A program made the position numbers and the translations under genes. The notes under the pieces are model-generated. The model was not told the DNA's origin, did not search any database, and saw only the letters and a list, made by a program, of their open reading frames with translations. From Candidatus Aveggerthella stercoripullorum (GTDB taxonomy: Bacteria > Actinomycetota > Coriobacteriia > Coriobacteriales > Eggerthellaceae): a stretch of 64,000 nt of DNA. The stretch lies in contig DVGB01000089.1 of the NCBI GenBank assembly GCA_018712955.1, forward strand, positions 47,640-111,639, in the 5' to 3' direction. Shown here one piece after another: positions 42,973 through 52,082 of the stretch; positions within the stretch are counted from its first letter, which is position 1; every line of letters begins with the position of its first letter.

Positions 42973-44235
42973 TTACTTCTTGTCGGCGCGGGCTTCGCGC
43001 AGGTCAGCACAGTAGTCGCGCCATGCGACGCGATTTGGGCTGCCGGGGAACAGGAACCCATGGAGCGCCATGAAATAGCTGTCGGTCATAGAGGCGATAT
43101 AGTCCACGACCACCCGGTCGGGACCGTTCGCCAGGTACTCGTCGGCGCGCAGCGTACGCGACTTCAAGGCGAGCTGGCGGATGTGGTGGCGGTAGAGCGG
43201 CGAATCCTCGTCGTGGCGAACGGCGTCGTCGCGCAGCTTCTCGTACAGTTCGCCGAACATTTCCTGCACCACGTTGCCGGCGCCTTTGATGACGCCCTCG
43301 TCGTGGTAGATGAGCTCGTAGTTCTGGCGTTTCGCACGCTTGAGGTCGGCGAAGGCCTCCGGGCTCATGGAGATGTGGTCGCGCCCGTAGCTGTGATTGA
43401 CGATGTCGACGGTCATGTTGTTGATGATCTGGGCGTTCGAGCGGCCGATGATGCTGGCATCGAACTGGTCAAGCGAATCCACCAGCCCGAATGCGAGCGC
43501 GTCCTGGCGGTCTTTGCCGATGTAGGCGATCATGTCGCTCACGCGCACGACGCATCCTTCGAGGGTGGAGGGGCGCAGATGCTTGATCTCCTGTTCGTCG
43601 GCAGTGCAGGCTTCCACGGCAGCATCGAGCGTTGCGAAGTCCGGCATGCTGCCAAGGCGCAGCGTCTGCTGGGCGAACTCGCCGTTATGGCACAGCACGC
43701 CGTCGAGCGTTTGCAGGCTGACGTTGCGGCGGTAAAGCTTGTCGAGCACGCGCACGGAATGGACGTTATGGTTGAAAAAACGGCCGGTGTGATCGTGGAA
43801 GCGTTCGGAGAGAAAGTGCTCTCCCGCATGGCCGAAAGGCGTGTGGCCCACATCGTGGCCAAGCGCGATGGCTTCGATGAGGTCGAGGTTCAGACCCAAG
43901 AGCGCGCCAATACCACGCGCTATGCGCGAGACGAGCTGTACGTGCAGGCCGCGACGGCACAGGTCGTCGTTCTCCACGAAGGAGAAGACCTGCGTCTTGT
44001 CCGCGTAGCGGTTGTACGCGGGCACGTTCAGGATCTTCTCGATATCGCGCGCGAACGCTGGCCGCGTGAGGGTCGCGGTGTCGTGGGGGTTGTCCTCGCG
44101 GCGCACGACGCGTTCGTCGGGAAAGCGCCAAGGGCACGCGATATGGTTCTGGCGGTCCGTGCGGATGCGCGCTTCGATGTCGGGGTCGAGCGCAAGATAG
44201 GGTATATCCCGGTCGGGACGGGTGTTCTCAGGCAT
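42973..44235 (-). CDS. dGTPase-like HD-domain hydrolase (second copy)
   Basis: A 420-aa HD-domain protein. ILNVPAYNRYADKTQVFSF and RIARGIGALLGLNLDLIEAI surround the first His region; the HD pair is in IALGHDVGHTPFGHAGEHFL. Further HD-family motifs are VRVSDMIAYIGKDRQDA and VVDYIASMTDSYFMALHG. It shares the LGHDxGHTPFGHAGE signature with the dgt-like protein at 35588-36628, but it is longer, with a different N-terminus and a segment between the His motifs (FFNHNVHSVRVLDKLYRRN). ATG 44235 has AGGAGG. It heads a transcript with murB and is divergent from dnaG (274-bp gap). Confidence 0.82.
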   Translation of the reverse strand: MPENTRPDRDIPYLALDPDIEARIRTDRQNHIACPWRFPDERVVRREDNPHDTATLTRPAFARDIEKILNVPAYNRYADKTQVFSFVENDDLCRRGLHVQLVSRIARGIGALLGLNLDLIEAIALGHDVGHTPFGHAGEHFLSERFHDHTGRFFNHNVHSVRVLDKLYRRNVSLQTLDGVLCHNGEFAQQTLRLGSMPDFATLDAAVEACTADEQEIKHLRPSTLEGCVVRVSDMIAYIGKDRQDALAFGLVDSLDQFDASIIGRSNAQIINNMTVDIVNHSYGRDHISMSPEAFADLKRAKRQNYELIYHDEGVIKGAGNVVQEMFGELYEKLRDDAVRHDEDSPLYRHHIRQLALKSRTLRADEYLANGPDRVVVDYIASMTDSYFMALHGFLFPGSPNRVAWRDYCADLREARADKK

Positions 44236-44509
44236 AGGTCCTCCTGGGCGCCGCAGCCAAGCCCGCGGTGCGAGGTCTCTCGTGTTTCGTCTGCCATTGT
44301 ACCGCTGGCCGGGCGGGCAGGCCGTCGGCAGGTGCAAGGTTTGCGCATTCGTGAAGGAATCGCCACGAAGTGCGCGTGTGAAACGCCCTCTCTTTTCTTG
44401 TCGTGCAGGCAGGCGGTGCGTCCTTCGGCTGTGCGCGGGCGCTGTGCTAAAGTTGGAGGGATGCGATCGGCTGTCGCACGATGGCAGGCACTGGCAGAAA
44501 GGGGGCGGC

Positions 44510-46462
44510 ATGGCGGGCATCAGCGAAGAGGACGTACGCCGCGTGCGCGAGGCGAGCGATCTGGTCGCGCTCATGGGAGAGCGGACGCCCTTGCGCCAGC
44601 GCGGGCGCGATTTCTGGTGCTGCTGTCCCTTCCATGAGGAGCGCACGCCGTCGTGCAAGATAGACCCATCCACCCAACTGTGGCACTGCTTCGGATGCGG
44701 CGAAGGTGGCGATGTCTTTTCTTACGTCATGAAGCTTGAAGACCTGAGCTTTCCTGAGGCGGTTCGCTGGCTGGCGGAACGGGCGGGCATCCAGATTGCC
44801 GACGCAGGCCCTGCGCTTCCGCGCGGCCGCAAAGCCCGCCTGAAGGAGGTCTGCAAGAAGACGGCGGAGTTCTATCATCTGCAGTTGATGCGTTCGAAAT
44901 CGACCGAGGCGGCCCAGGCGCGCGCGTACCTGGGAGGCCGCGGGCTGGGAGGGTCCGTTCCCGCGGACTGGGACTTGGGCTTTGCGCCCGGACGCGGCAC
45001 GCTCGTGCGCCATCTGCGGCAGCTCGGCTTTACGAACGAGGAGATGGTCGAAGCGAACGTTGCGCTCTCTTCGGACGGGCGCGGCCTGCGCGACCGTTTT
45101 TACAACCGGGTTATGTTTCCCATTCGCGACGTGCAGGGCGAATGCATTGCGTTCGGCGGCCGCGTGGTAGGGCAGGGAGAGCCGAAATACCTGAACTCTC
45201 AGGAGACGCCCATTTTCCACAAGTCGGAAGTGCTCTACGGTCTGGACAAGGCGAAGGCCTCTATGGCGTCGACCGGTATCGCCGTGGTGGTCGAAGGCTA
45301 CACGGACGTTATTGCGCTTTCTGAGGCAGGGGTGAAAAACGTGGTCGCGACGTTGGGGACTGCTCTGACGCCACGCCATATCCGTGCGCTTTCGCGGCAC
45401 GCGCAGAAAAGAATCGTCTATCTGTTCGACGGCGACGCGGCAGGTCAGCGTGCGGCGGATCGTGCGCTGCAGTTCATCGATCGCACGATGACGCCCGAAG
45501 CTGGCCGCTCTCAGATCGAGCTGTGCGCCGTCACGCTTCCGGACGACCTCGATCCGGCCGACTTCGTCCGCGAGCGAGGGGTCGAAAAACTGCGCAGCCT
45601 GCTGGATGATGCCCAGCCGCTTTTGAAATACGGCATCGAACGGCGTTTGGCGCGCTTCGACCTTAGCACGGCGGAAGGGCGTAACCGTGCGGTGGGAGAG
45701 GCGCTTGCGGTGCTTGCGCCTATCAAAGACTCACTGCTTGCGAAGGACTATGCCGTGCAGATTGCCGGGAAGGTCCGCGCGCGCGAAGAAGACGTGCTCG
45801 AGATGCTTGCGGCGCTCAAGCCGCCTGCATCGTTGCCGGACCAAGGCCGCGGGGCAGGTTCTGAGCTGTCGGGCGCATCCGGCGCAAGCGGACGTCCGGC
45901 TGCGACCGGCGCTCAAGAATTCGCGTCGTCTTCGACCTCCTCCCGCGCATCGACTGGCGCGCCTGCGCTCCCTTCCTCTGAGCGAAACAGGCTCCGGTTT
46001 GAGCGTGAGTTCTTATGCCTGATGGCGCGTCGTTCCGATTTGGCGATGAGCCATTTGGGCGTGCTTTCCCAGACCGCGTGGCATCTCCCGCTCCACGAGC
46101 GCGCGGCTGCGACGCTGCTTGACGTGATGGCGGAAGAGCCAGGGCTTGGCGCGGCAGAGACGGTGGCGCGGGCGGAGGCGCGCGAGCCCGGGGTCGCGCG
46201 CATTCTTACCTCCGGTGCGCTTTCGGGTGCGCAGGATGACACGACCTTCGCGTCGTTTCTTGCAGAGGAGCTTTCCATAGGGGATTTGGAAGACCAGCTT
46301 GCGGCCATGCAGGAACAGCTGAAAAACGCGGACAGTCTGCCCGAAGAGGTTTCGCGCAGCCTGTTCGAAAGCGTGATGGGCTTGGGTGAGGAATTGCGGG
46401 CGCGCCGTCTTTCCCATGCGGCGGAGCAGCGCAAAATCGGTCATGCGCCTGACGAGGGGTAA
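44510..46462 (+). CDS. dnaG: DNA primase
   Basis: The 650-aa primase synthesises RNA primers for replication. The N-terminal zinc-binding domain has Cys39/His42 in CPFHEERTPSC and Cys60/Cys63 in WHCFGCGEGGDVF. Primase core: FYNRVMFPIRDVQGECIAF, GGRVVGQGEPKYLNSQET and LYGLDKAKASM. The Toprim domain has VVVEGYTDVIALSEAG (catalytic Glu) and YLFDGDAAGQRAAD (DxD-type). The C-terminal region carries a Ser-rich linker, then a helical DnaB-interaction part. ATG 44510 follows AAAGGGGGCGG. rpoD, often next to dnaG, is not in the window. Confidence 0.95.
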   Translation: MAGISEEDVRRVREASDLVALMGERTPLRQRGRDFWCCCPFHEERTPSCKIDPSTQLWHCFGCGEGGDVFSYVMKLEDLSFPEAVRWLAERAGIQIADAGPALPRGRKARLKEVCKKTAEFYHLQLMRSKSTEAAQARAYLGGRGLGGSVPADWDLGFAPGRGTLVRHLRQLGFTNEEMVEANVALSSDGRGLRDRFYNRVMFPIRDVQGECIAFGGRVVGQGEPKYLNSQETPIFHKSEVLYGLDKAKASMASTGIAVVVEGYTDVIALSEAGVKNVVATLGTALTPRHIRALSRHAQKRIVYLFDGDAAGQRAADRALQFIDRTMTPEAGRSQIELCAVTLPDDLDPADFVRERGVEKLRSLLDDAQPLLKYGIERRLARFDLSTAEGRNRAVGEALAVLAPIKDSLLAKDYAVQIAGKVRAREEDVLEMLAALKPPASLPDQGRGAGSELSGASGASGRPAATGAQEFASSSTSSRASTGAPALPSSERNRLRFEREFLCLMARRSDLAMSHLGVLSQTAWHLPLHERAAATLLDVMAEEPGLGAAETVARAEAREPGVARILTSGALSGAQDDTTFASFLAEELSIGDLEDQLAAMQEQLKNADSLPEEVSRSLFESVMGLGEELRARRLSHAAEQRKIGHAPDEG

Positions 46463-46522
46463 GGTCGCTTCTTTTCGGGCGCTTCGTGTCGGCACAGACC
46501 GGCGTTCGCCGTTTTCGCATGC

Positions 46523-46543
46523 AGTGCGGTTTGGCCGCACTTT
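46523..46543 (+). terminator. Possible terminator downstream of dnaG
   Basis: AGTGCGG-TTTGG-CCGCACT followed by TTCT, between dnaG and def. The T-run is short; a second small hairpin CGGCG-TT-CGCCG followed by TTTT lies just upstream at about 46500. Confidence 0.45.
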
Positions 46544-46674
46544 CTGGCGTTTGGCGCTCTGGACGGTCCAAGGTTTGTGCAGTCGGGTAGAATAGGCGGG
46601 TAAACCGACGGTATGAGCATTTCCAGGCTGCAGCGTAAGATTCGCTGCCGTTTGGATGCAAGGAGAGAAGACGT

Positions 46675-47211
46675 ATGAACATTGTGGTAGCGCCCGACCC
46701 CACGCTTCGCCAGGTATGCGAGCCGTGCGAGGTCGGCGACAAAAGCCTTAAGCGCCTTGCCAAGCAGATGGCGAAGGCCATGTACAAGAACAACGGTTGC
46801 GGCTTGGCGGCTCCCCAAGTGGGCGTCACCAAGCGCTTGGTCGTTATCGACTGCGACCCTGAAAGTGCGGGCAACTACCTGACGCTGGTGAACCCGGTCA
46901 TCGTCAAGACCTGGGGCGAGGAAGTTGCTGAAGAGGAAGGATGCCTGTCCTGTCCGGGCATTTCCGTTCCGATCAAGCGCAAGGAATGGGCACGTTGCGA
47001 ATACTTCGATCTGGACGGGCAAGCATGCGTTCTCGAAAGCGACGGACTGCTGGGTCGTTGCATGCAGCATGAGTGCGACCATCTCGACGGCAGGACGCTG
47101 TTCGAAAGCTGCGCCCCCATGGACCGTATTAAGGCGCTGCAGGAGTACGAGGTGGCAAAGGCGGCGGGCGCCCGTCCGGGCGAGACGTCGATCGAGCCGC
47201 GCGTTCGCTAA
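46675..47211 (+). CDS. def: Peptide deformylase
   Basis: The 178-aa metalloenzyme removes the N-formyl group from new proteins. All three motifs are intact: GCGLAAPQVG (41-50), EGCLSCPG with metal ligand Cys90, and QHECDHLDG with ligands His132 and His136 and catalytic Glu133. AGGAGAGAAG precedes ATG 46675. fmt follows 24 bp downstream, coupling formylation and deformylation genes. Confidence 0.95.
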   Translation: MNIVVAPDPTLRQVCEPCEVGDKSLKRLAKQMAKAMYKNNGCGLAAPQVGVTKRLVVIDCDPESAGNYLTLVNPVIVKTWGEEVAEEEGCLSCPGISVPIKRKEWARCEYFDLDGQACVLESDGLLGRCMQHECDHLDGRTLFESCAPMDRIKALQEYEVAKAAGARPGETSIEPRVR

Positions 47212-47235
47212 CCTGCGCGCAGGGAGGAGCCGACC

Positions 47236-48192
47236 ATGCGAGTCGTGTTTATGGGCACGCCTGATTTTGCGGCGACCATACTGGAAGAGCTTGCGAACCA
47301 TCATGAGGTGCTTGCGGTCTACACGCGTCCTGACGCGGTGCGCGGACGGGGCAAGGCGCTGGTCGCATCGCCGGTCAAGGCGATGGCGGAACGCTGCGGT
47401 CTGGAAGTTCGCACCCCGCGGACGCTGCGCGATGCCGAGGTGCAGCGCGAGCTTCGGGAATTGCGCCCGGATGTCATCTGCGTTGCCGCATACGGTGCGC
47501 TGCTTCCGAAAGAAGTGCTCGATATCCCGCCGTTCGGCTGCGTGAACGTTCATGCCTCCCTGCTGCCGCGCTGGCGCGGGGCGGCCCCCGTCGAGCGCGC
47601 TATCCTGGCAGGCGATCGCGAAACGGGCGTGTGCGTCATGCGCATGGAGGAGGGCTTGGACACGGGCGCTTACTGCGTGTGCCGCAGTGTCGAAATCGGC
47701 GAGCTCGGGGCCGTGCAGCTTACCGACGAACTTTCGAACCTGGGCGCCCATGCGCTCTTGACCGCCCTTGCCCATCTTGAGGCGGGGGAGGCCGAATGGG
47801 TCGAGCAGGACGAAAGCTTGGTCACCTATGCGCATAAGATTGAGAAGCACGAACTGTTCCTGGACCCTTCCGAAGGGGCGGTGACGAACGCGCGGCGTGT
47901 TCAGGCTTCGAGCAAAGCGCACGCAGCCCGTTGCGGCATTGCGGGGAAGAGCGTCACGGTTCTCGATGCATGCGCTGCCGCCCGGGAGGGCGAGTGCGCG
48001 GACCTTCCGTCCGTGGAGCCGGGGTTCGTGTCGTTTTTCCAAAAGAGGCTTTATCTTGGTTGCACCGACGGATTGCTCGAGCTGTTCGAAGTGCAGCCTG
48101 ACGGCAAACAGCCGATGGACGCCCGTGCGTTCGCGGCAGGATTGCAGAATGTGAAGTCCGGAACGTTGGAATGGAGTCGACTGGATGGCTGA
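47236..48192 (+). CDS. fmt: Methionyl-tRNA formyltransferase
   Basis: The 318-aa enzyme formylates Met-tRNA(fMet) using 10-formyl-THF. VVFMGTPDFAATILEEL opens the protein. PPFGCVNVHASLLPRWRGAA contains the catalytic-site Asn and His region, and the MRMEEGLDTGA loop is typical. The C-terminal OB-like domain follows KIEKHELFLDPSEGA. GGGAGGAGC precedes ATG 47236. It overlaps rsmB by 8 bp. Confidence 0.95.
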   Translation: MRVVFMGTPDFAATILEELANHHEVLAVYTRPDAVRGRGKALVASPVKAMAERCGLEVRTPRTLRDAEVQRELRELRPDVICVAAYGALLPKEVLDIPPFGCVNVHASLLPRWRGAAPVERAILAGDRETGVCVMRMEEGLDTGAYCVCRSVEIGELGAVQLTDELSNLGAHALLTALAHLEAGEAEWVEQDESLVTYAHKIEKHELFLDPSEGAVTNARRVQASSKAHAARCGIAGKSVTVLDACAAAREGECADLPSVEPGFVSFFQKRLYLGCTDGLLELFEVQPDGKQPMDARAFAAGLQNVKSGTLEWSRLDG

Positions 48193-49726
48193 CGAGACGA
48201 AAGGCCAGCGCACGCCTGGGGGACGTCCGAACACGCCGGGAGGGCGCAGGCCCGACCGAAATGGCGGCAGAAGCGGCGGCGGGCCGCGGCGCTCGGCAGG
48301 GCGCGGCAAGGACGCGAGGCCCGCTGTGTCGAAGGCGAGCCCTGCGCGCGTGTTCGCTTTGCAGGTGGGAAAGGCCGTGCGCGAGCGCGAGGCGTTCACG
48401 CACGATGTCATCGAGGCCCAGCTTCTCGAAGCGCGCCTGTCCGAAGAGGACAAGGCATTTGCGACCAAGCTTGCGCTTGGCGTGACCATGAGCGCAGGAA
48501 CGCTCGATGAGCTTATCGACCATGCGTGCACGAATCCGAAAGCGCTCATGCCCGAAGTGCGCGATGCGCTGCGCGTCTCCGCATACGAAATCATCTTCCT
48601 GGACAAAAGCCCGCATGCCGCGGTCGATCAGGGAGTGGAATTGGTGCGTTCGGTCGAACCGCGCGCGGCGGGGCTTGCGAACGCGGTACTGCGCAAGCTA
48701 GTCGACGCGCGCCGGACGTTTCCTTTCGGGAATCCCGACGATAGCTTGGTCGCGCTTGCGCGCAAGAACGCATTCCCGGTCTGGATGGCGAAAAGCGTGC
48801 TGGACGACCGTGGAAAAGACGAGCTCAAGGCATTCCTCGAGGCGTCCAACGAAGTTGCACCCCTCTACGTGGCGGAAAATGCGCTTCGTGCTGAAGCAGG
48901 GGAAGTGCAGGCTGCATTCGGTGAGGCTCGGGCAGAAGCGGAGCCGGTCACCGTCGACGGGCGTGCTATTCCGCGCTGTTGGAAGGTCGGAAACCATCGC
49001 GCCATCGCGCGCCCCGAAGTCGCTGCCTTGCTGAAGGGTGGCAAAGCTATTGTGAGCGATGCGTCCGCGCAGGCTATTGCCCGCTTGGCGGTGCCTCGCA
49101 CGATGCCAGGAAGGTTCTTGGAAGTCGGCGCAGGCCGCGGAACGAAAAGCATTCTGCTGCAGAATGTCGCTTTCGAGCGGTTTGGAGCCCAAATGCCTCT
49201 TGAGACGGTGGACAATCTGCCGTTCAAGGCAAAGATCCAGGAAAAGCGTGCGGCGCTGACGGGAGTGAGGCTGGACGAAGCGCATGTTCTTGATGCCCAG
49301 CGTTTGCGTGCGAAGTTCGGCGACGAGGCGTTCGATGCCGTGTTCGTGGATGCACCGTGCTCAGGGTTGGGAACCTTGCGCCGTCATCCGGAGATTCGTT
49401 GGCGCATCACGCCGCGCGATATCGAGTCGCTTGCACGCTTGAATGCCGTTATCTTGCAGGAGGCTGCATACTGCACGAAGGTTGGGGGACTGCTCACCTA
49501 TGCTACCTGCACGATCACGAAAGCTGAAAACGAGCTGGTGGTCGAACGCTTCCTTCGCAGCTCCATTGGCGAGCGATTCAAAATCGTGCCGTTAGGGGAC
49601 GCTGCGGCCGCGAAGGCGCCAGGTGCCTCACGACAGGATGCGGCTAAGGCACTGTTCTTTGCGTCGAATTTGCGCAGCGACGGGCCTGACGCGCATTTTG
49701 CCGCTCAGTTCGTGCGTGTTCGCTAA
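48185..49726 (+). CDS. rsmB: 16S rRNA (cytosine-C5)-methyltransferase RsmB-like
   Basis: A 513-aa SAM-dependent m5C methyltransferase acting on 16S rRNA. Residues 1-45 are a Gly/Arg/Pro-rich, probably disordered extension. A NusB-like RNA-binding domain follows (about 55-190; ARVFALQVGKAVREREAF, YEIIFLDKSPHAAVDQGVEL and AVLRKLVDARR). The catalytic fold has LEVGAGRGTKSILLQ, VDAPCSGLGTLRRHPEIRWR with the release Cys, and YATCTITKAENE with the nucleophilic Cys. It closes the def-fmt-rsmB operon and overlaps fmt. Confidence 0.9.
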   Translation: MADETKGQRTPGGRPNTPGGRRPDRNGGRSGGGPRRSAGRGKDARPAVSKASPARVFALQVGKAVREREAFTHDVIEAQLLEARLSEEDKAFATKLALGVTMSAGTLDELIDHACTNPKALMPEVRDALRVSAYEIIFLDKSPHAAVDQGVELVRSVEPRAAGLANAVLRKLVDARRTFPFGNPDDSLVALARKNAFPVWMAKSVLDDRGKDELKAFLEASNEVAPLYVAENALRAEAGEVQAAFGEARAEAEPVTVDGRAIPRCWKVGNHRAIARPEVAALLKGGKAIVSDASAQAIARLAVPRTMPGRFLEVGAGRGTKSILLQNVAFERFGAQMPLETVDNLPFKAKIQEKRAALTGVRLDEAHVLDAQRLRAKFGDEAFDAVFVDAPCSGLGTLRRHPEIRWRITPRDIESLARLNAVILQEAAYCTKVGGLLTYATCTITKAENELVVERFLRSSIGERFKIVPLGDAAAAKAPGASRQDAAKALFFASNLRSDGPDAHFAAQFVRVR

Positions 49727-49741
49727 TCGCTTGGCTCGATG

Positions 49742-49772
49742 ACGCGCCTGCTTGGTTGCAGGCGCGTTTTTC
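49742..49772 (+). terminator. Intrinsic terminator of def-fmt-rsmB
   Basis: ACGCGCCTGC-TTGGTT-GCAGGCGCGT: a 10-bp perfect stem followed by a run of T. Confidence 0.92.
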
Positions 49773-49902
49773 TTTTGCGCGCTTTGCGGTTGTTCTTGAC
49801 GCAATGAGCCCTGCAAAGCGATACTGAAACAAAGACCAAGCGAACGATTCGCATGATAACCGGGCACTTCTCAGGAGGCGCTTGGTGGGAAAGTAGGCTG
49901 TT

Positions 49903-50631
49903 ATGGATGCAAAACCCCAGGTCATTAAAGTTTCCAGCAAACGTCAGATAACTATTCCCGCTAAACTGTACCAAGCGCTTGGATTTGGCGAACATGCATG
50001 GTGCGTTGTCGTTGGCAACGGGCTGTACCTGTGTCCCGCAGATGATACTGCCCAGGAGCCTTCGCTTGACGTTGAGGCGATCGAGCGCGAGGCGGGCGCT
50101 CCGCTGCGTGAAGCGGTCCATAAGGCAGAACGCGCATCTGACGGCGATTCCGTTCAGGGCGCAGAGGCGGTTCTCGCCGATCAGGCTCAGGAAGAAAGCG
50201 CCAATGTGCAGGATTCCGACGAAGGTTGGCAGGTTGATGAGTCCGCTGTCCGCAAGCTGCGCCCGGTGAAGCGCGGTTCTGCCGACCGCCCGCTGCTTGG
50301 CATTGAAAGCGAGCCCGCTATCCGGGACGACGAGCAGGTTCGCGCGCTCGTTTCCATGGTTCAGGACGCTGCAGAAGAGTATCCTGCCATCAAAAAGGTC
50401 TATCTGTTCGGTGATTTCGCGCGCGGTGCCTACACCGACGAAAGCGCTATCGACCTTCGTCTTGAGCTTGGTCCGTTCGCAAGCTTTGGCCTGCATGATC
50501 TGCTCGTGTTTTCCGGTGCTCTCGAAGAGCCGACAGGCCGCCGCGTAAACGTCATTTCGGCCGAGGTAATCACGAACCAGGAGCTCGCCGCCGCCGTAGA
50601 GCGTGACAAAGTGCTGATCTACGAACAGTAA
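49903..50631 (+). CDS. AbrB/MazE-type DNA-binding domain fused to MNT-like nucleotidyltransferase domain
   Basis: A 242-aa protein combining two modules. Residues 6-46 read IKVSSKRQITIPAKLYQALG and so on, a swapped-hairpin AbrB/MazE domain as in antitoxins and transition-state regulators. Residues about 50-140 are an acidic, low-complexity linker. Residues 160-240 resemble a minimal nucleotidyltransferase (MNT) domain: KKVYLFGDFARGAYTDESAI followed by DLRLEL, then a ...GRRVNVIS...DKVLIYEQ tail. The usual GSxxRG is GDFARG, and the first Asp of the DxD motif is Ala182 while Asp184 is kept, so catalysis is doubtful. No HEPN partner is nearby. Monocistronic. Function unknown; regulator, or remnant of an antitoxin system. 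Confidence 0.7.
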   Translation: MDAKPQVIKVSSKRQITIPAKLYQALGFGEHAWCVVVGNGLYLCPADDTAQEPSLDVEAIEREAGAPLREAVHKAERASDGDSVQGAEAVLADQAQEESANVQDSDEGWQVDESAVRKLRPVKRGSADRPLLGIESEPAIRDDEQVRALVSMVQDAAEEYPAIKKVYLFGDFARGAYTDESAIDLRLELGPFASFGLHDLLVFSGALEEPTGRRVNVISAEVITNQELAAAVERDKVLIYEQ

Positions 50632-50813
50632 CGGGCCAGGAAGCCTCGCTTTGCCTTTCCGTCGCTTGTTTGGCCTTCTTGCGTTGAAGGCATAGGTGGT
50701 AGGCAATCTCATATCCAACGAGCGTATTGCATAGGGAACTTTATTCAAGGTGCTTACTCCCGTATGGGATCGCCTAGAGGGCAGGTGCGTTTTCTTTCGC
50801 TGCATGCTGTCGT

Positions 50814-50841
50814 ACAATGAAAATTGTCTTAGGATAATTTG
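50814..50841. promoter_or_regulatory. Operator-like site upstream of the orphan NrfD gene
   Basis: ACAAT-GAAA-ATTGT followed by CTTAGGATAATTTG. The right part, TTGTCtTAGGATaATTTG, repeats the sequence TTGTCaTAGGATtATTTG of the 53815-53837 palindrome arm. TACAAT (50813-50818) may also be the -10 box of the gene starting at 50930, which would place the site on top of the promoter. Nothing else is recognised in the 298-bp gap. Confidence 0.5.
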
Positions 50842-50929
50842 AGGCAAGCAGGCGGGCGAAATGTGGGAGATGGCGCATGGTCAACGCCTCATCCGCCCGA
50901 CGGCGTGCTGCTCAGCGAAAGGGGAGGCC

Positions 50930-51907
50930 ATGTTCAGCTCGTTGATAGTCGCCTACCTGTTCGCGGGCGGTATGGGCGGTGGTGCGACAATGGTCTTGGG
51001 AGTGCTGTGCCTGATGTCATTCAGTCGCGGTCGTTCTCTCGCTTCCGTAGAGACCGTCTTGTACGCTTCGGAACCGCGCCGTGTTATCCCTGCCAGCTTG
51101 CCATCTTGTCGCGTTTTGGCCCGTTCGTTCGGAGCAGCGTCCGTAGCGTTGCTGGCTGGAATTTCTTGCCTTGTGCTGGATGTCGGCAGAGCGGATCGCA
51201 TGCTTGACTTGTTTGTTCCGCGCCTGACGTTCCTGACGTTCGGCGCGTACGCTCTTGCAGCATGCTTGCTCATAGCGTTGATTGTCGGTTCGCTGTGGGG
51301 TTTTCCCTGGCGTAGCGTCAGGACAACGTTGTTCGTTGCCTTGCATGCGCTCGCGATTGTAGCCGGCTTGGCGGTCGTGCTGTACGCGAGCATCCTGCTT
51401 GCGAGCATGCCGGCTGTTCCGCTCTGGCATTCACCGTGGCTCGTGGTACTGTTTGCTTTATCGTCCCTTTCGTGCGGACTTGCCCTGGTGCTCGGCGTTG
51501 TGCATGTGAGCGGGCGGACATCCGATGTCTCATGTGTTCGCGCGCTTTCGGGCATCGATATGGTTTTTCTCGCCTTGGAAGGAGCGGCATGCTTACTGTT
51601 GGCGCTTGGTGGTTTTGCTGCATCAGCAAGCGGATCAAACGGCACGGAAGTCGCGCTGGCTGCTTCTTTGGAGACCTTGTTGTTCGGTGATGGTTCGTGG
51701 GTGTTCTGGCTGGGGTTTGTTGCCGTTGGCCTCTGCGGGGCGATCGTTGCTGATTTTACGGTCGTTTTGCGTCCGGACAACAATGTCGTCGGGCTCACCG
51801 CATCTGCTTGCGTCATGGTTGGAGGATTTGTCTTGCGCTGGTGCGTCGTAGCAGCGGCAACCCATCCTTTCATCATGGAATCGCTTATGGCGTTTGGCGC
51901 GGGATAG
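50930..51907 (+). CDS. NrfD/DmsC-like membrane subunit (orphan)
   Basis: A 325-aa integral membrane protein with eight or more hydrophobic segments. It opens FSSLIVAYLFAGGMGGGATM, the glycine-rich first helix typical of NrfD/PsrC quinone-reactive subunits. Further on are ARSFGAASVALLAGISCLVL, LFVALHALAIVAGLAVVLYA and VGLTASACVMVGGFVLRWCV. It should exchange electrons with the quinone pool, yet no FeS or molybdopterin subunit is adjacent: the flanking genes are the AbrB-MNT fusion and a GntR regulator. ATG 50930 follows AAAGGGGAGG; ATG 50861 upstream is less likely. The operator-like site upstream links it to the oxidoreductase operon at 53985. Confidence 0.7.
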   Translation: MFSSLIVAYLFAGGMGGGATMVLGVLCLMSFSRGRSLASVETVLYASEPRRVIPASLPSCRVLARSFGAASVALLAGISCLVLDVGRADRMLDLFVPRLTFLTFGAYALAACLLIALIVGSLWGFPWRSVRTTLFVALHALAIVAGLAVVLYASILLASMPAVPLWHSPWLVVLFALSSLSCGLALVLGVVHVSGRTSDVSCVRALSGIDMVFLALEGAACLLLALGGFAASASGSNGTEVALAASLETLLFGDGSWVFWLGFVAVGLCGAIVADFTVVLRPDNNVVGLTASACVMVGGFVLRWCVVAAATHPFIMESLMAFGAG

Positions 51908-52082
51908 AAACTGATAGGCGATCGGATGAAGGCGAGCAAAACGTTGTTGCGCATGAATCGAAAGCTTAGTCGCGAACGAGCTGCGCACGGTACGCGACCT
52001 GGCAAGAGATTCTGCATGACGTAGAATGCAGAAAAGGACGGGGTGGCAGCGTGTTGACTAGCAAGAAAGAAAGGGCGTTGAA

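Noticed and set aside
41410..44637. 1075-codon plus-strand open frame opposite M16, murB and the HD hydrolase
   Set aside because: Same mirror effect; the minus-strand genes have complete motif sets and SDs.
46441..48606. 721-codon minus-strand open frame opposite def and fmt
   Set aside because: It overlaps two well-supported genes and shows no conserved sequence.
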